This document shows positions 12,727 through 22,313 of a stretch of 64,000 bases of DNA, piece by piece (the stretch's first letter is position 1; each line of letters begins with the position of its first letter). Made by a program: the position numbers and the translations under genes. Location: contig NC_089593.1 of assembly GCF_019320115.1 (NCBI RefSeq), forward strand, positions 35,845,835-35,909,834, in the 5' to 3' direction. The stretch comes from Miscanthus floridulus. Taxonomy: Eukaryota; Streptophyta; Magnoliopsida; Poales; Poaceae. The notes beneath the pieces are model-generated. The model was not told the origin of the DNA and searched no databases. It saw nothing but the letters and a program-made list of their open reading frames with translations.

Positions 12727-13625
12727 GGTCAGAAATACCGTCCCTTAACCTGCACCAAGACATTAGAACAGTTCATCAATATTCAAAAACACAATCTTCT
12801 CCTCTTAATGAAACAAGAGTCGGAGAGGCCGTTCGCGAAAAGAAAAAAACAATCTTCTAAAATTCTCAGATAAACACAAAGGGCCAATTCTAATCATGCG
12901 CAGGAATAGTGCATGCCAATCATCAGTATGTTGCTCTTGATCCGTCTGACCCCCAAAAAATTGCAAAAACAAAATGTGCTAGGAAATGGAGAACAAACCG
13001 TACCAAACAAAAATGGAAAAATTAAATGTGCTAGAAACAGGAAGACAGGCTTAAAAACAGCGGTAGCAAATCGATCCGCGGCAATCTGGATAGATAGGGG
13101 CACGGGCACCGATACAACGCGCAAAGATTTGGGATTGCGGGCTCACAAAAAAGATGTTTCATTTCCGGCGACAGAGAAAATCACAACCCAGCTCCGTTTA
13201 CCAATTGAATTAGTGTTTCAACCTCGCATTGACATAGATTTATATCTAAAGATGGATAAAGATGAACCTTGCCGCTTATCCACAACCAAAACAGAACAAA
13301 GAAAAAGAATCAAGACTTCCCCCCGAAATAATCCAGGGATTCCGCGGACAAGAATCAGAGCCCACCGACAACAGACGATTGCTAATCCTAATCCATCCAT
13401 CCATCCATCCATCCATGTATCCAGGAATGGAAATATCGACACGAGAATCAGGAGCCCGTAGCAGGCAAGAATCCCACCCAAGAACGAAGAACCTACACAC
13501 AGAAGACAAAGAGAGGATCGCTGGGGGTGCTCACCTTCCGAGGAGGGCGAGAAGAAGAGGAGGAGGAGGGAAGGGAAGGGCGGTGCGTTGGTGTGCGTCC
13601 TCCCCTGGTCCCTGGAGATAAGGGG
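12727..13625 (-). other. ClpC 5' leader: untranslated exon, leader intron and start of exon 2
   Basis: Upstream of the ATG, 12727-12749 is leader sequence preceded by the acceptor TTGGTGCAG. A matching donor, GAAG followed by GTGAGC, lies at 13534/13535. The GC- and purine-rich stretch from 13535 to about 13625 is therefore a likely first, non-coding exon and 12750-13534 a leader intron. A short (ATCC)n run sits at about 13391-13416. The transcription start is not determined. A leader intron is common in plant housekeeping genes, but here it is inferred only from splice signals. Confidence 0.6.
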
Positions 13626-14179
13626 GCCGCGCGCTGCCCAACAAGAAAGAGGACTAGTGATTGTTCTCTCTTTCTCCTCCTCTCGGATAGCCTCCTGATT
13701 CTGCCTTTTGTCTGTTTCCTATTTTTCTTCTTTATTTATTTTCTGAGGATGGGAAATTATTGGCAGGCAGGCAGGCAATTTTCTTCACAGTGCAGATATT
13801 TTTTTAGGGGGGTAACGGATTTTTTTTTGCCCAATGTGAGAACAGAATCAGCAGTAGGTTTTCAGTGTATGCAATCCAGTGTTGAAAGGACAAGCAGTAG
13901 CGTAGACAAAACTGACTTGAGGACCCCAAAGAATTGGAACACATTTATTTCAAATTTTCCTTACTTTATTGAAATTCAAAATACACAAATTGTCGAGAAC
14001 ATGATACAGAATCGTGGCGGAGTCCGCGTGGCACGGATCAATGTGGGCGTGGTTGAGATAGGCGAGATTCATGTTGAGACCCTCTGATCCATCAAATCGA
14101 ACAGTTGTTTCAAAAAAAAATCATCAAATCGAACAGTGAAGAGAAATGGAACAGGATACTTTGCCCATGCTAATTTCTA
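13626..14179 (-). promoter_or_regulatory. Proximal upstream region of ClpC
   Basis: Pyrimidine-rich on the plus strand (purine-rich in gene sense), with an A/T-rich TATA-like patch near 13730-13742. No coding sequence is visible. The promoter is inferred only from its position directly upstream of the likely first exon. Confidence 0.35.
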
Positions 14180-14419
14180 GGCCTTGTTTAGTTGGGTGAA
14201 ATTTGGAAATTTGGCTACTGTAGCACTTTTGTTTTTATTTGGCAATTAGTATTCAATTATGGACTAATTAGGCTCAAAACGTTCGTCTCGCGATTTTCAA
14301 CCAAACTGTGCAATTAGTTTTTTTCCGTCTATATTTAATGCTCCATGCACGTATCGTAAGATTTGATATAATGGCTACTGTAGCACTTTTTTAAAAAAAA
14401 AATAGAACTAAACAAGGCC
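14180..14419. mobile_element. MITE with perfect 14-bp inverted ends, 240 bp
   Basis: The ends are GGCCTTGTTTAGTT and its exact reverse complement AACTAAACAAGGCC. CTA flanks the element on both sides (14177-14179 and 14420-14422), a 3-bp duplication. The motif GGCTACTGTAGCACTTTT occurs near both ends in similar form. This family is abundant in grass genomes. A 3-bp duplication fits PIF/Harbinger, but the superfamily is not certain. It lies upstream of ClpC. Confidence 0.8.
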
Positions 14420-14473
14420 CTAGTAAGCATCAATCGATCCATAGAGCCACGTAGGAACATAAGAAATCATCAC

Positions 14474-14588
14474 CCTATTCGCTGGTTGGTTTCAGCCAGC
14501 CCAAACCAGCCAGCCAACAGTATTTTTCTCTCACAACAAATCAGCACCAGCCAGCCTAAACCAGCCCAGAAACCAACCAGCGAACAGG
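14474..14588. mobile_element. Short MITE, 115 bp, near-perfect 20-bp inverted ends
   Basis: The left end CCTATTCGCTGGTTGGTTTC is matched at the right by GAAACCAACCAGCGAACAGG, with a single mismatch over 20 bp. The core AGTATTTTTCTCTCAC is shared with the MITEs at 14940 and 18643. No clear target duplication was found. Confidence 0.7.
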
Positions 14589-14939
14589 CCGCATCTAATT
14601 TGGGTGTGGTCAGCAGATAACACGAAAAAGAAGATCCCATGCTGTCTGCAACGGAGACTGGATCTGCAACATAATATCTATAGCATACAACAGAATACCT
14701 ATATGGAAGACTTATATTATATGTTAGGAAAGGCATAACCTAAATCTAAGTATTCTCTCTCCTGTGGACTTATTTGTACAAAGAATTATCTTTTGGGTCT
14801 TTTTGTTGGAGAAAATAAAAAATAAGTACTGAACCCTTTGGCTATAATACTACTCAAATAATAAATAGGTCTCCTATTTCAGGTCACATTTGTGGAAGAC
14901 ATTGTTAACATCGACACAGGCCATACCATCTAACAACCC

Positions 14940-15087
14940 ATTCGCTTAATCGTATTTGGCTTATAAACCATGATTTATCAGCCAACAAATAGTATTTTTT
15001 TCTCACATCAAATCAACCTACAGTACTTTCAGCCCATGGCTTATAACACAAACCAGGCCAAACAACAGGGCGTCACGCTAAACGAAT
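14940..15087. mobile_element. MITE related to the 14474 element
   Basis: It starts ATTCGCTTAATCG and ends near CGCTAAACGAAT, an imperfect inverted repeat. Inside it carries the same core as the other two copies (AGTATTTTTTTCTCAC, then TACAGTACTTTCAGCC) and GGCTTATAA near both ends in inverted form. It lies between the two host genes. Confidence 0.6.
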
Positions 15088-15505
15088 AGTTCTCGCCGGA
15101 TGGCCAAGCAACGTGGTAGGCGACAAATGCTAATACAAGTGGCACTTGTACATCTTTTTGCAGATACTTGAACGGGAAGCTTCAACTTTACATACTACAT
15201 CTTAGCGGTTGCAGATGCCATTATCAGTACGCCATACAAGGGCACCAGAATCTGATGTCAGATCTAGATTACCACTGCCAAAAAGAGATCGACCCGAAAC
15301 TGACATCAGACAACAGGTCCTATATTGACGATTACAAAACACACCATCTGGTTCACAAAAGCCCTGCCTTTGACCTCAGAGCAATGCCAATACACGGATA
15401 CTTAAATCCGCAATGTATTGGCTGCCGATTGCTACAGACCTATGGAAGAACCGATGCGGATAGCTCATGGTAGGTTGCTTACAGCAGGATAATTGCACAG
15501 GCCCA

Positions 15506-18196
15506 CTATCCTGGAGATATCCATAGGCTAAATTGGTAGTCTGAAGAATCCGAGCCCATGCCTTCATGTCCATCAAACTCATCCAAACCAATCAACTCTT
15601 CGATCTGACTCTTCTTATCCGCTAGTTTCTGGACGTCTGATGCTTCAATCTTTTTATTAGAATGATCTGCCTGCGGTTGTGGAGAGCTAACCTTTCTTGG
15701 ACCACCAAGTTTCAGGTGAGGCGGCCTTCGTTTCTGGTGATGACTGGAGGGCGCAGATGCTTTTGTTGTCCTGCTTAACCTGGAGGGAACTGCAGGCGTC
15801 TTCTGATTCTTCTCTTGGGAGGAGGTCATGCTTCCTTTTGCGCCTAAATTGCTAGTCCCTTGACGCGGTTCAATGCACTTCTTAACTGAAGACAGTGTGC
15901 TCTTACGGAGCCTCTGCAAGACTGGATTCAAGTGACGAACTTCAGCATACCCGAGATCCATTGTGTTCCTACGAGGCGACACACTCAGGAATTTGTCAAA
16001 TTTAGGACTGTTGTAGGAAGTGCGCTCAAATGGCCAGAATATTGGCTCATCAGAGTCATTGGCTTCTTTGCTTTGCAATATTCCTGTACTATAACTGGAA
16101 GGACCAAACTGGAGACTTCTGGTTGCACTGAAAGAAGGGCTGGGGAAATCAAAACCGAGTGCATCTTGAAACTGTTCCTTGTCGGGCTCTGGCAGCAAGG
16201 CAGAATCCTCGGCATCAAGATCTAAAGAAGAAACCCAGATATCTGTTCTGTCAAGATCCTCAGACTGAGTATCTGACTGTACAGTGAATGGTGTACCGGG
16301 GGTACTGATTGATGACTGTTCGCTGAGAGAACTGTCATATGAAGAATCACCCCATTCCAAGTCAGAACGAACAAAAGGGAAACCGTTCTCTTCAAGCTTC
16401 CATTTAGCTGCATCCTCCTTGGTAGCATCCTTCTTAAAACTTTTTAAGGACAAATTAAGGATGGCCAAATGACACTGCTTGTCAGGACATGAAGAAGTTG
16501 CAATCCCCTCGCCATCATTGTAACTAGATAATGATAACTGTGTCGAGAACTGATCATGAAGTGAAGTTGTCTTGTTGTCAAATTCAGAACCATCAAAATC
16601 GTGGGTCCCCATGCTGTCCTTTGTATTTTTCATCACCCTAAAAGATCCATTCGACCTAATATTATACAAACAAGAACTGTTAGTGGAATTGTGGAGTTTT
16701 ACAAGTAAAAAAATAAGGAAACAATAGCAGCTATAGTTAAAACAAGCATTGCAGACAAACCAGAAACAAAATAAGCCAGGATAACACTTTACATATTTGA
16801 CTGAAGCATGCATCGCCACTGTGATGTTGATGTTTACACAAGCAATTAATATCAGCTAATGTAGTTGACAGGATCAAACTAATACACTCTATGAGAATTA
16901 AGTGGTTCAATAGAACAATCTAGACTTTGCATCACGCATGATATGTTCATTTCTTCTTACTCGAATATATTCTGAAAAGTATCTCATAGATCGTTTCAAA
17001 AAAAGTATCCCATAGAAAGCCTAAAAACATTAGTATTTGTTATTCAAAAAGGCACTTCTCTTCATTGACCAAGGTTTTATATCTGCTCCATTTCATATAG
17101 GCACACTGCTTTTGCTAACCACTTCAGCTACATATGGTCTTTTAAAAACAAAAGCAACCTACTCCCATCTATGAAAAGTCCGTAATGTTTGAATGTTGTT
17201 TTCATGTATCACTAGCAGGTTCAGGTGTCCCAACAAGACCAAAAAGAAAATATATTACTCTGTAGTCAGATAAGTACTGGATAAAGAATTCCAGCAATGG
17301 ACCACTAAAATCAACCTGACGCTCTAGCTCTCTCTCATAACTTCGTGCAGTACTTCTAAGCGAACAAGTCCATTCACATTCACATTATGATAGTCTTGCA
17401 TAGGTTCAGAAATGGTCAGAGTGGAGAAGGTGTGATAGACTGATAGTGATATGCAAAGAATTATTATTTTCGTTTAAAACATAAATATTGATATTATTAC
17501 TGCTGTTCAGATTTCTTCGTCCACATACACAATGATGCATACAACTAGTGACTAGAAACAATAAAATCGATTCCTATAAAAAAAAGAAACAATAAAATCA
17601 CAGCCATCTGGAATTTCGATGCAGGGTTCAGTGTTCTCCCAGAAAAACAAGAGTCCCAAATTACTCTGTTGCTGATGCAGAGTTATAACACCGGGAGTTT
17701 CATAGTGGCACAAACAGGTAAAAAGTTCTCGGCATCGTTGACAACCTCCTGACGATGGATTACTTCTAGTTAAAATAACAGAACTGTAGTTCTGATTAAC
17801 CAAAGAAAAAAAAACAGGGGATATGAAATATGTCGCATCTGGAAATCGAGAAACACAAGGAAAAGGGAACATAAATCTCGCGCAAGAACGCTACCTCTCG
17901 TGGAAACAGGTAGAAACACCAAAAGAAATGGAAAACTGGAGCAATAAACCTAAGGAGAGCATGATTAGTAACCACAGAGAAAGGGGAGGGACAATCCGTT
18001 ACCTGAATCCGTGGTTCTTGGCGATTGGCGAAGCCGCCAAACCCTTTTGCTCCGCTGCTCGCCCTGTCCGTCCTTCCTCTGATGGAGCGGTTTTAAGACT
18101 TGGGCTGTGGTAGTGGTCTCCGCTTTTTGCTGTTGGGACCTCCGATTCCTCAAGGTTCACATTTCGAACCCAAAATTTTAGGAAATGTATAGGCAA
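15506..18196 (-). CDS. Plant protein of unknown function, Ser-rich, two exons
   Basis: Exon 2 is 15506-16655. It is preceded by an acceptor (ATATTAG) and encodes about 383 aa. Exon 1 is proposed as 18003-18196. Its donor (GGATTCAG followed by GTAACG) joins exon 2 in phase, giving about 447 aa. Exon 2 is Ser/Asp/Glu-rich at first (about 200 aa), with short Ser/Pro blocks such as STPGTPF. A central stretch reads SPRRNTMDLGYAEVRHLNPV, followed by a basic Lys/Arg/Pro-rich region and an acidic C-terminus. There are no membrane segments or enzyme motifs. The look is that of a mostly disordered nuclear or cytoskeletal protein, which is inference. The start is uncertain. Translation could begin in exon 1 (MPIHFLKFW) or at the ATG early in exon 2 (MKNTKDSMG). 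I do not recognise the family. Confidence 0.7.
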
Positions 18197-18210
18197 GTTT
18201 TCTTACCTGA
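18003..18210 (-). other. First exon and donor sites of the unknown gene
   Basis: The stretch is GC-rich on the minus strand. The in-phase donor lies at 18002/18003. A second good donor sequence (TTTCAG followed by GTAAGAAAAC) lies just upstream near 18210, so the transcript may begin further upstream or use alternative leader splicing. The codons here may be 5' untranslated. Confidence 0.4.
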
Positions 18211-18642
18211 AATGGCAAGGCAAGATATTATTCAGCACTTCAGGTGATCGTGTGCAATCAGTACAAACAATATCATGTGTTTCCTTAATGGATTCCGTGC
18301 AATGGTGTCAATTTTACACCTTAATCATGTCTAATTGATACTTTTTTCGAAACACGGTATGATGGTGTTGCTGAAATACACCCTGAATCATAAACCCTAC
18401 ACTCATACCTATTGACGAGCATGTAATACACCACTAAAAAATAGCACAATTAAATCGATTGTTTGCCACTAGAAAAAATAATAATGTCACAATATAGTCT
18501 ATGCGGGTAGGAGAGCGGTAGATGCGAGGCGTGCACTATGTGAGCCAGGCTCGCTAGAAATGAAATCTGATTGCCATCGGAAGAGCCTGGCCCAAACGGA
18601 CATCTGACCAACCAAACATAGAGGAAATCCCGTGAGCATACA

Positions 18643-18765
18643 CCCCGTTCGCTTGAGGTTGTGTGGCTTGTAAGCAGTACTTTTTCAGTCAATGAATATT
18701 ATTTTTTTCTTATACCAAATCAGCCAACAGTACTTTCAGTTATGGCTTATCAGCCAAACAAGCCT
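18643..18765. mobile_element. MITE remnant, same family as 14474 and 14940
   Basis: It shares CCGTTCGCTTG at the start, then an AT-rich core, CAACAGTACTTTCAG and GGCTTATCAGCCAAACAAGCC at the end. Ends are only partly inverted. It lies upstream of the unknown gene, in the 18197-18872 interval that otherwise contains nothing recognisable. Confidence 0.55.
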
Positions 18766-18872
18766 AAATAAACAAGGCACAGTTTAACCGCATGTGGAAA
18801 ACCAATCACACCATTAGAGGACGAAGTTAGCTGACCACGTGGGAGAGATAGAGATCAACAACATGTACAACG

Positions 18873-20394
18873 TGTTGATACTTCTTAACGACTAGTGGAG
18901 AAATTCCACCGACGCACAAAACTATCGCGTAGCACTTCGCTCGGTAAGTATCGAGTGTCGAATTTATATTTTTCCCATAGTAAGACGGAAGGCTAAATTT
19001 ATATTTTTAGTTATGATTGCTAAAGAAAAGTCTAGGTACGTGAACGATAATGTTTGGTTGAGTGTGAACTACCTAAACAAACTAAATAACAAGCTACACT
19101 AAAGATAGCTAGGTGGAAGAGCGAGCGATATATCTTTCAGTAACAAAAGGGTAAACTAATGACTAGGAGAAATGCGTTAGTACTTCGGGGCACAGCCCGC
19201 CTACCAACTAGGAGAGTTAAATAGACAAGGTTTGAAACGAGCCCTATGATTTAATAACTAGACCTATTGTGGTGGAATACAGAGGATGGACAAGACTTTC
19301 ACCACTTGCCAACTACAACAATCTATTAGGAGGCCTAGCCGTATCGACATGTAATCTATAGTCTAAGCACCTCGCTTAATCTATAGGCTTACTTCTTCAA
19401 TCCGAGCTCCAATGAAATAAGATCAAAGTACAATGGTGGAACCGGTACTAACGAAAGACTACTGATTAAAACATAACCTATGCTACCAATGCCAAGGAAT
19501 AAGCACCTAAGCTAACTAATGATGAACAATAATGAACAAGTACTTAAGCAAAGTAAAGCAATAATACTAGATAAAGTACTAAAAGTAAAGTATTGAATAA
19601 TGTAAATGCTAAATGAAAGAATTACAAAAGAGCTATACCAGACAAAAAGACTCTTCTGGACTCCGAAAGAAGCTCCGCTCTTACTCTACTTCCACTACTA
19701 GACTACCACTCTAAAGCTAAGCTAAGCTATAAAGCTTGGAGAAGCTTGGAATTGAATGGGGCACTTCTCCACCGAGCACCACACCCTCTATTTATAGTGT
19801 AGAGAGGCATGGGGGTACTTGTAGGCAGCAGGAGGTCGGTTGGGTGCCTTGGGGGCGTCGGGCGGCGCTAAGGGGCATCGGCCGGCCCTCCATTCCATCG
19901 CCTCTTGATCCTATGGCACTGGTTGGCTCTCATTGGCTGTTGTGAAGTCGGCACATGTCGAAATTTGGACAGTAAGGCGGTTTGTAGGCCGGTTGGAGGC
20001 TCCCATGTGTATGACGGTGGGCTGGTGAATCCACGGCAACTCCATATCGTCCATCGGTGCAAACCGACTTAGATCAACGCATGAGAATGGTTGTGGAGCA
20101 GCTCCCATGGATCAGTGACGTGGCAGGGGCCAGGGTGGCGCCCATGTGGGGCCGACCGGCGTGGCATGTGGGCCCTTGGCCCCCTGCCACATCCACTTGC
20201 TCCCTATGTCCATATTTATCACCATTTTGGGCCATTTTTGCTATAATTTTCTATATATAAATAATTTTACAAGCACAAGTAGAACTAGGTGAATTATAAA
20301 CAAAATGCAACATTTGTGATGATGATTTACCTCACTTTATCATGCTTTTGGGTCGAATGTGGATGGTAAAAATAGGTGTTAGTGACCATCAACA
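18873..20394 (-). repeat. 3' LTR of the Athila-like element
   Basis: 1522 bp, very similar along its length to 37711-39265. On the minus strand it begins TGTTGATGGTCACTAACACC. Just outside, at about 20395-20405, the minus strand reads a G-rich run (GCTTGGGGGAGCT), a suitable polypurine tract for plus-strand priming. Confidence 0.85.
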
Positions 20395-20848
20395 AGCTCC
20401 CCCAAGCTACCCCTTTGCTCGTTCCGAGCAAATATGCGGGTTTAGCATGGAATAGGTGTTAGATCAGGAGTTGCTACTATATAACGCCCTGCAAAAACTT
20501 ATATACAAACAGCTGCTATCCCTTGAATTGAACATGTTAGCACTTAGAAATCCATCAGCAGTCTTAGCAATGTGGGACTTATAGCTTTCACTTTGACAAG
20601 TAATTGCAAGAATGTATAGCTAGACAGATACTTTTCCCTACTTTGGTTTAGCTCAAACTTCCTGGAGGTTTTCAATAAATTTTGAAAAGAAAACTTGCCT
20701 AAGTTCCTCAGATGGTACACTCAAGTCACTCAATGGTATTTGAATCCTTACCAAGGCCATGGATCTTAGCCTTAATATCTATCCTAAAACTTATGTGGAG
20801 CTCAAGGTAGGAGATAAAAGCATAGCCTACTTGAATTGAGTATATTAC
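20395..20848 (-). other. Distal interior of the Athila-like element
   Basis: This non-coding stretch lies between the polypurine tract and the insertion point of the nested element. It ends in ATTAC (20844-20848), the target site copy of the nested Tat element. No reading frame of note. Confidence 0.6.
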
Positions 20849-21747
20849 TGTTGAGACTTGCGGTCTCAGACAGTGTGGAGGAGGTAGAGGCCTCCGCCCG
20901 CCAAGCGCTGCCCTCAGGCGGAGGCTCGGGAAACAGGCACGACAAGTGGGCGTGTAGGGAAATGGCATGTAAAACTAGGGTTTCATTAATTCATTTTCCA
21001 ACCTCTGGTACTGTTACAAGTGTACCCTATTTATAGGGCTCAACTACCACTTTACAGAGTTTACAATAGTACCCTTCAACTGCAACAGTACATTCTCGGA
21101 ATATTCCACTACATGCCTTTCCTCTCGGGGGTAATCTTGTCATGCCGCCCTCAGGTACTGGGCCTGCGCGATCAGCCGGCCCATCAGGCCTCAGGATTCG
21201 GCGATGGGCCTTTGGACCTCCGCCATCGGTCCTCGCCCCATCAGGCCTCAAGATTCAGCGACGGGCCTTTGGACCTCCGCCGTCGGTCTCCGCCCCATCG
21301 GGCCTCAGGATTCGGCGAAGGGCCTTTAGGCCTCCACCATCGGTCTCTGCCCCTAGGACGTCGAGGCCGTAGACCCCCGATGCCCAGTATTGCCATCCTC
21401 CTACTTGGGTCTCTGCCCCTACGATCAGAGGCCGAACCGGCGCGCCCGCACCGTCCATGAGCGCCTTCATCTGGTTACCTACACACACACACGTAGGTAA
21501 CGTTGGCACTTGATTAGCCTTGCAGCGGGGCGCCTCTGCCCCCTCCGCCCAGAGACGCCTACGAGCTAATCGGGCGGAGGCTGCGCCAGGGTCACCGGAA
21601 GCGTCCTGCAAGCAGTCTGAGAAACCGTCATCTTTCTAGGTCTGGAGGCGTGGTAGCTGGGCCTTTGCTTGGGTAGTTGGTCAGAGACATCTTTGTGAAA
21701 TGTTGGCCGCGTAGGTCTCTGCCACTCTTGAAGGTCGTGTTACAACA
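20849..21747 (-). repeat. 3' LTR of the nested Tat element
   Basis: 899 bp. It contains three tandem copies of a 57-bp unit beginning GGCCTCAGGATTCGGCGA at 21187, 21244 and 21301. The same triplet occurs in the other LTR at 33845, 33902 and 33959. A short run of CA repeats lies near 21481. Confidence 0.88.
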
Positions 21748-21762
21748 GTTCCCCCCTTTTGA
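21748..21762 (-). promoter_or_regulatory. Polypurine tract of the nested Tat element
   Basis: The minus strand reads AAAAGGGGGGAAC immediately before the LTR start TGTTGTAACACG. This is the expected place and composition for the plus-strand primer of a Ty3/gypsy element. Confidence 0.8.
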
Positions 21763-22044
21763 GACCACAGTCCGTCCGAGCGTGTCGTGAGCTCAAAACG
21801 CCCTAAGCAAGGACGTCCGCAGGGGCGGGGACTACGCGTAGTCACGTCTCCGACTGATCCCCGTAGTTTCCCCCCTGGCCCACTCTAGAGTGGCCGCTGG
21901 TCTTGTCATAGTAGTCGTTAGGCTGCAAAACTAGTCGTTGTCCTACGCTGTGGCCGTTTACGCCGTATTGCTTTCCGTTGTATACCTTGCAACTTCTCCA
22001 GAGATGACCGTTGTACGGCGGGAGCCAAACTGCCTGCCTATGGC

Positions 22045-22053
22045 CTATATAAG
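22045..22053 (+). promoter_or_regulatory. TATA box upstream of the antisense ORF
   Basis: CTATATAAG sits on the plus strand about 265 bp before the first plausible start of the antisense coding region. The sequence around it is GC-rich, as in a plant core promoter. It suggests that the antisense ORF has its own promoter inside the element. This is inference from motif and position only. Confidence 0.5.
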
Positions 22054-22313
22054 GGTGGGGTTGGTGGCGGGGTCCCCCCCTGCACTGCTCATTTGCTTTC
22101 CTTGCCTATGAGAAATCGCTCTCTGCTCTCTTCGCTTTCACCTGAGCTACCTTCGCGCGTTCCGTCTTTTCGCTTGCGTCTTCTGCCTAGGTTGCCGCCG
22201 CGGTGGCTTTCTTTTCTGCCTCCGCCCATACTCGCCGGCCCACCTTCTTCGGATGCTATCGCCACCTTCTCAGTGTTAGGGCCACCGGCTAGAGTGCACG
22301 CTTTGAGGAGTGC

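Noticed and set aside
12149..12748. Plus-strand frames opposite the first ClpC exon
   Set aside because: Shadows of the coding exon. Splice signals and protein similarity support only the minus strand.
12913..14087. Several open frames on both strands around the ClpC leader
   Set aside because: They cross the proposed leader exon and intron and include a simple (ATCC)n repeat. No domain seen.
21020..21611. Repetitive open frames in the Tat LTRs (also 33754-34201)
   Set aside because: They arise from the 57-bp repeat, whose length is a multiple of three. Open on both strands, so not evidence for a protein.
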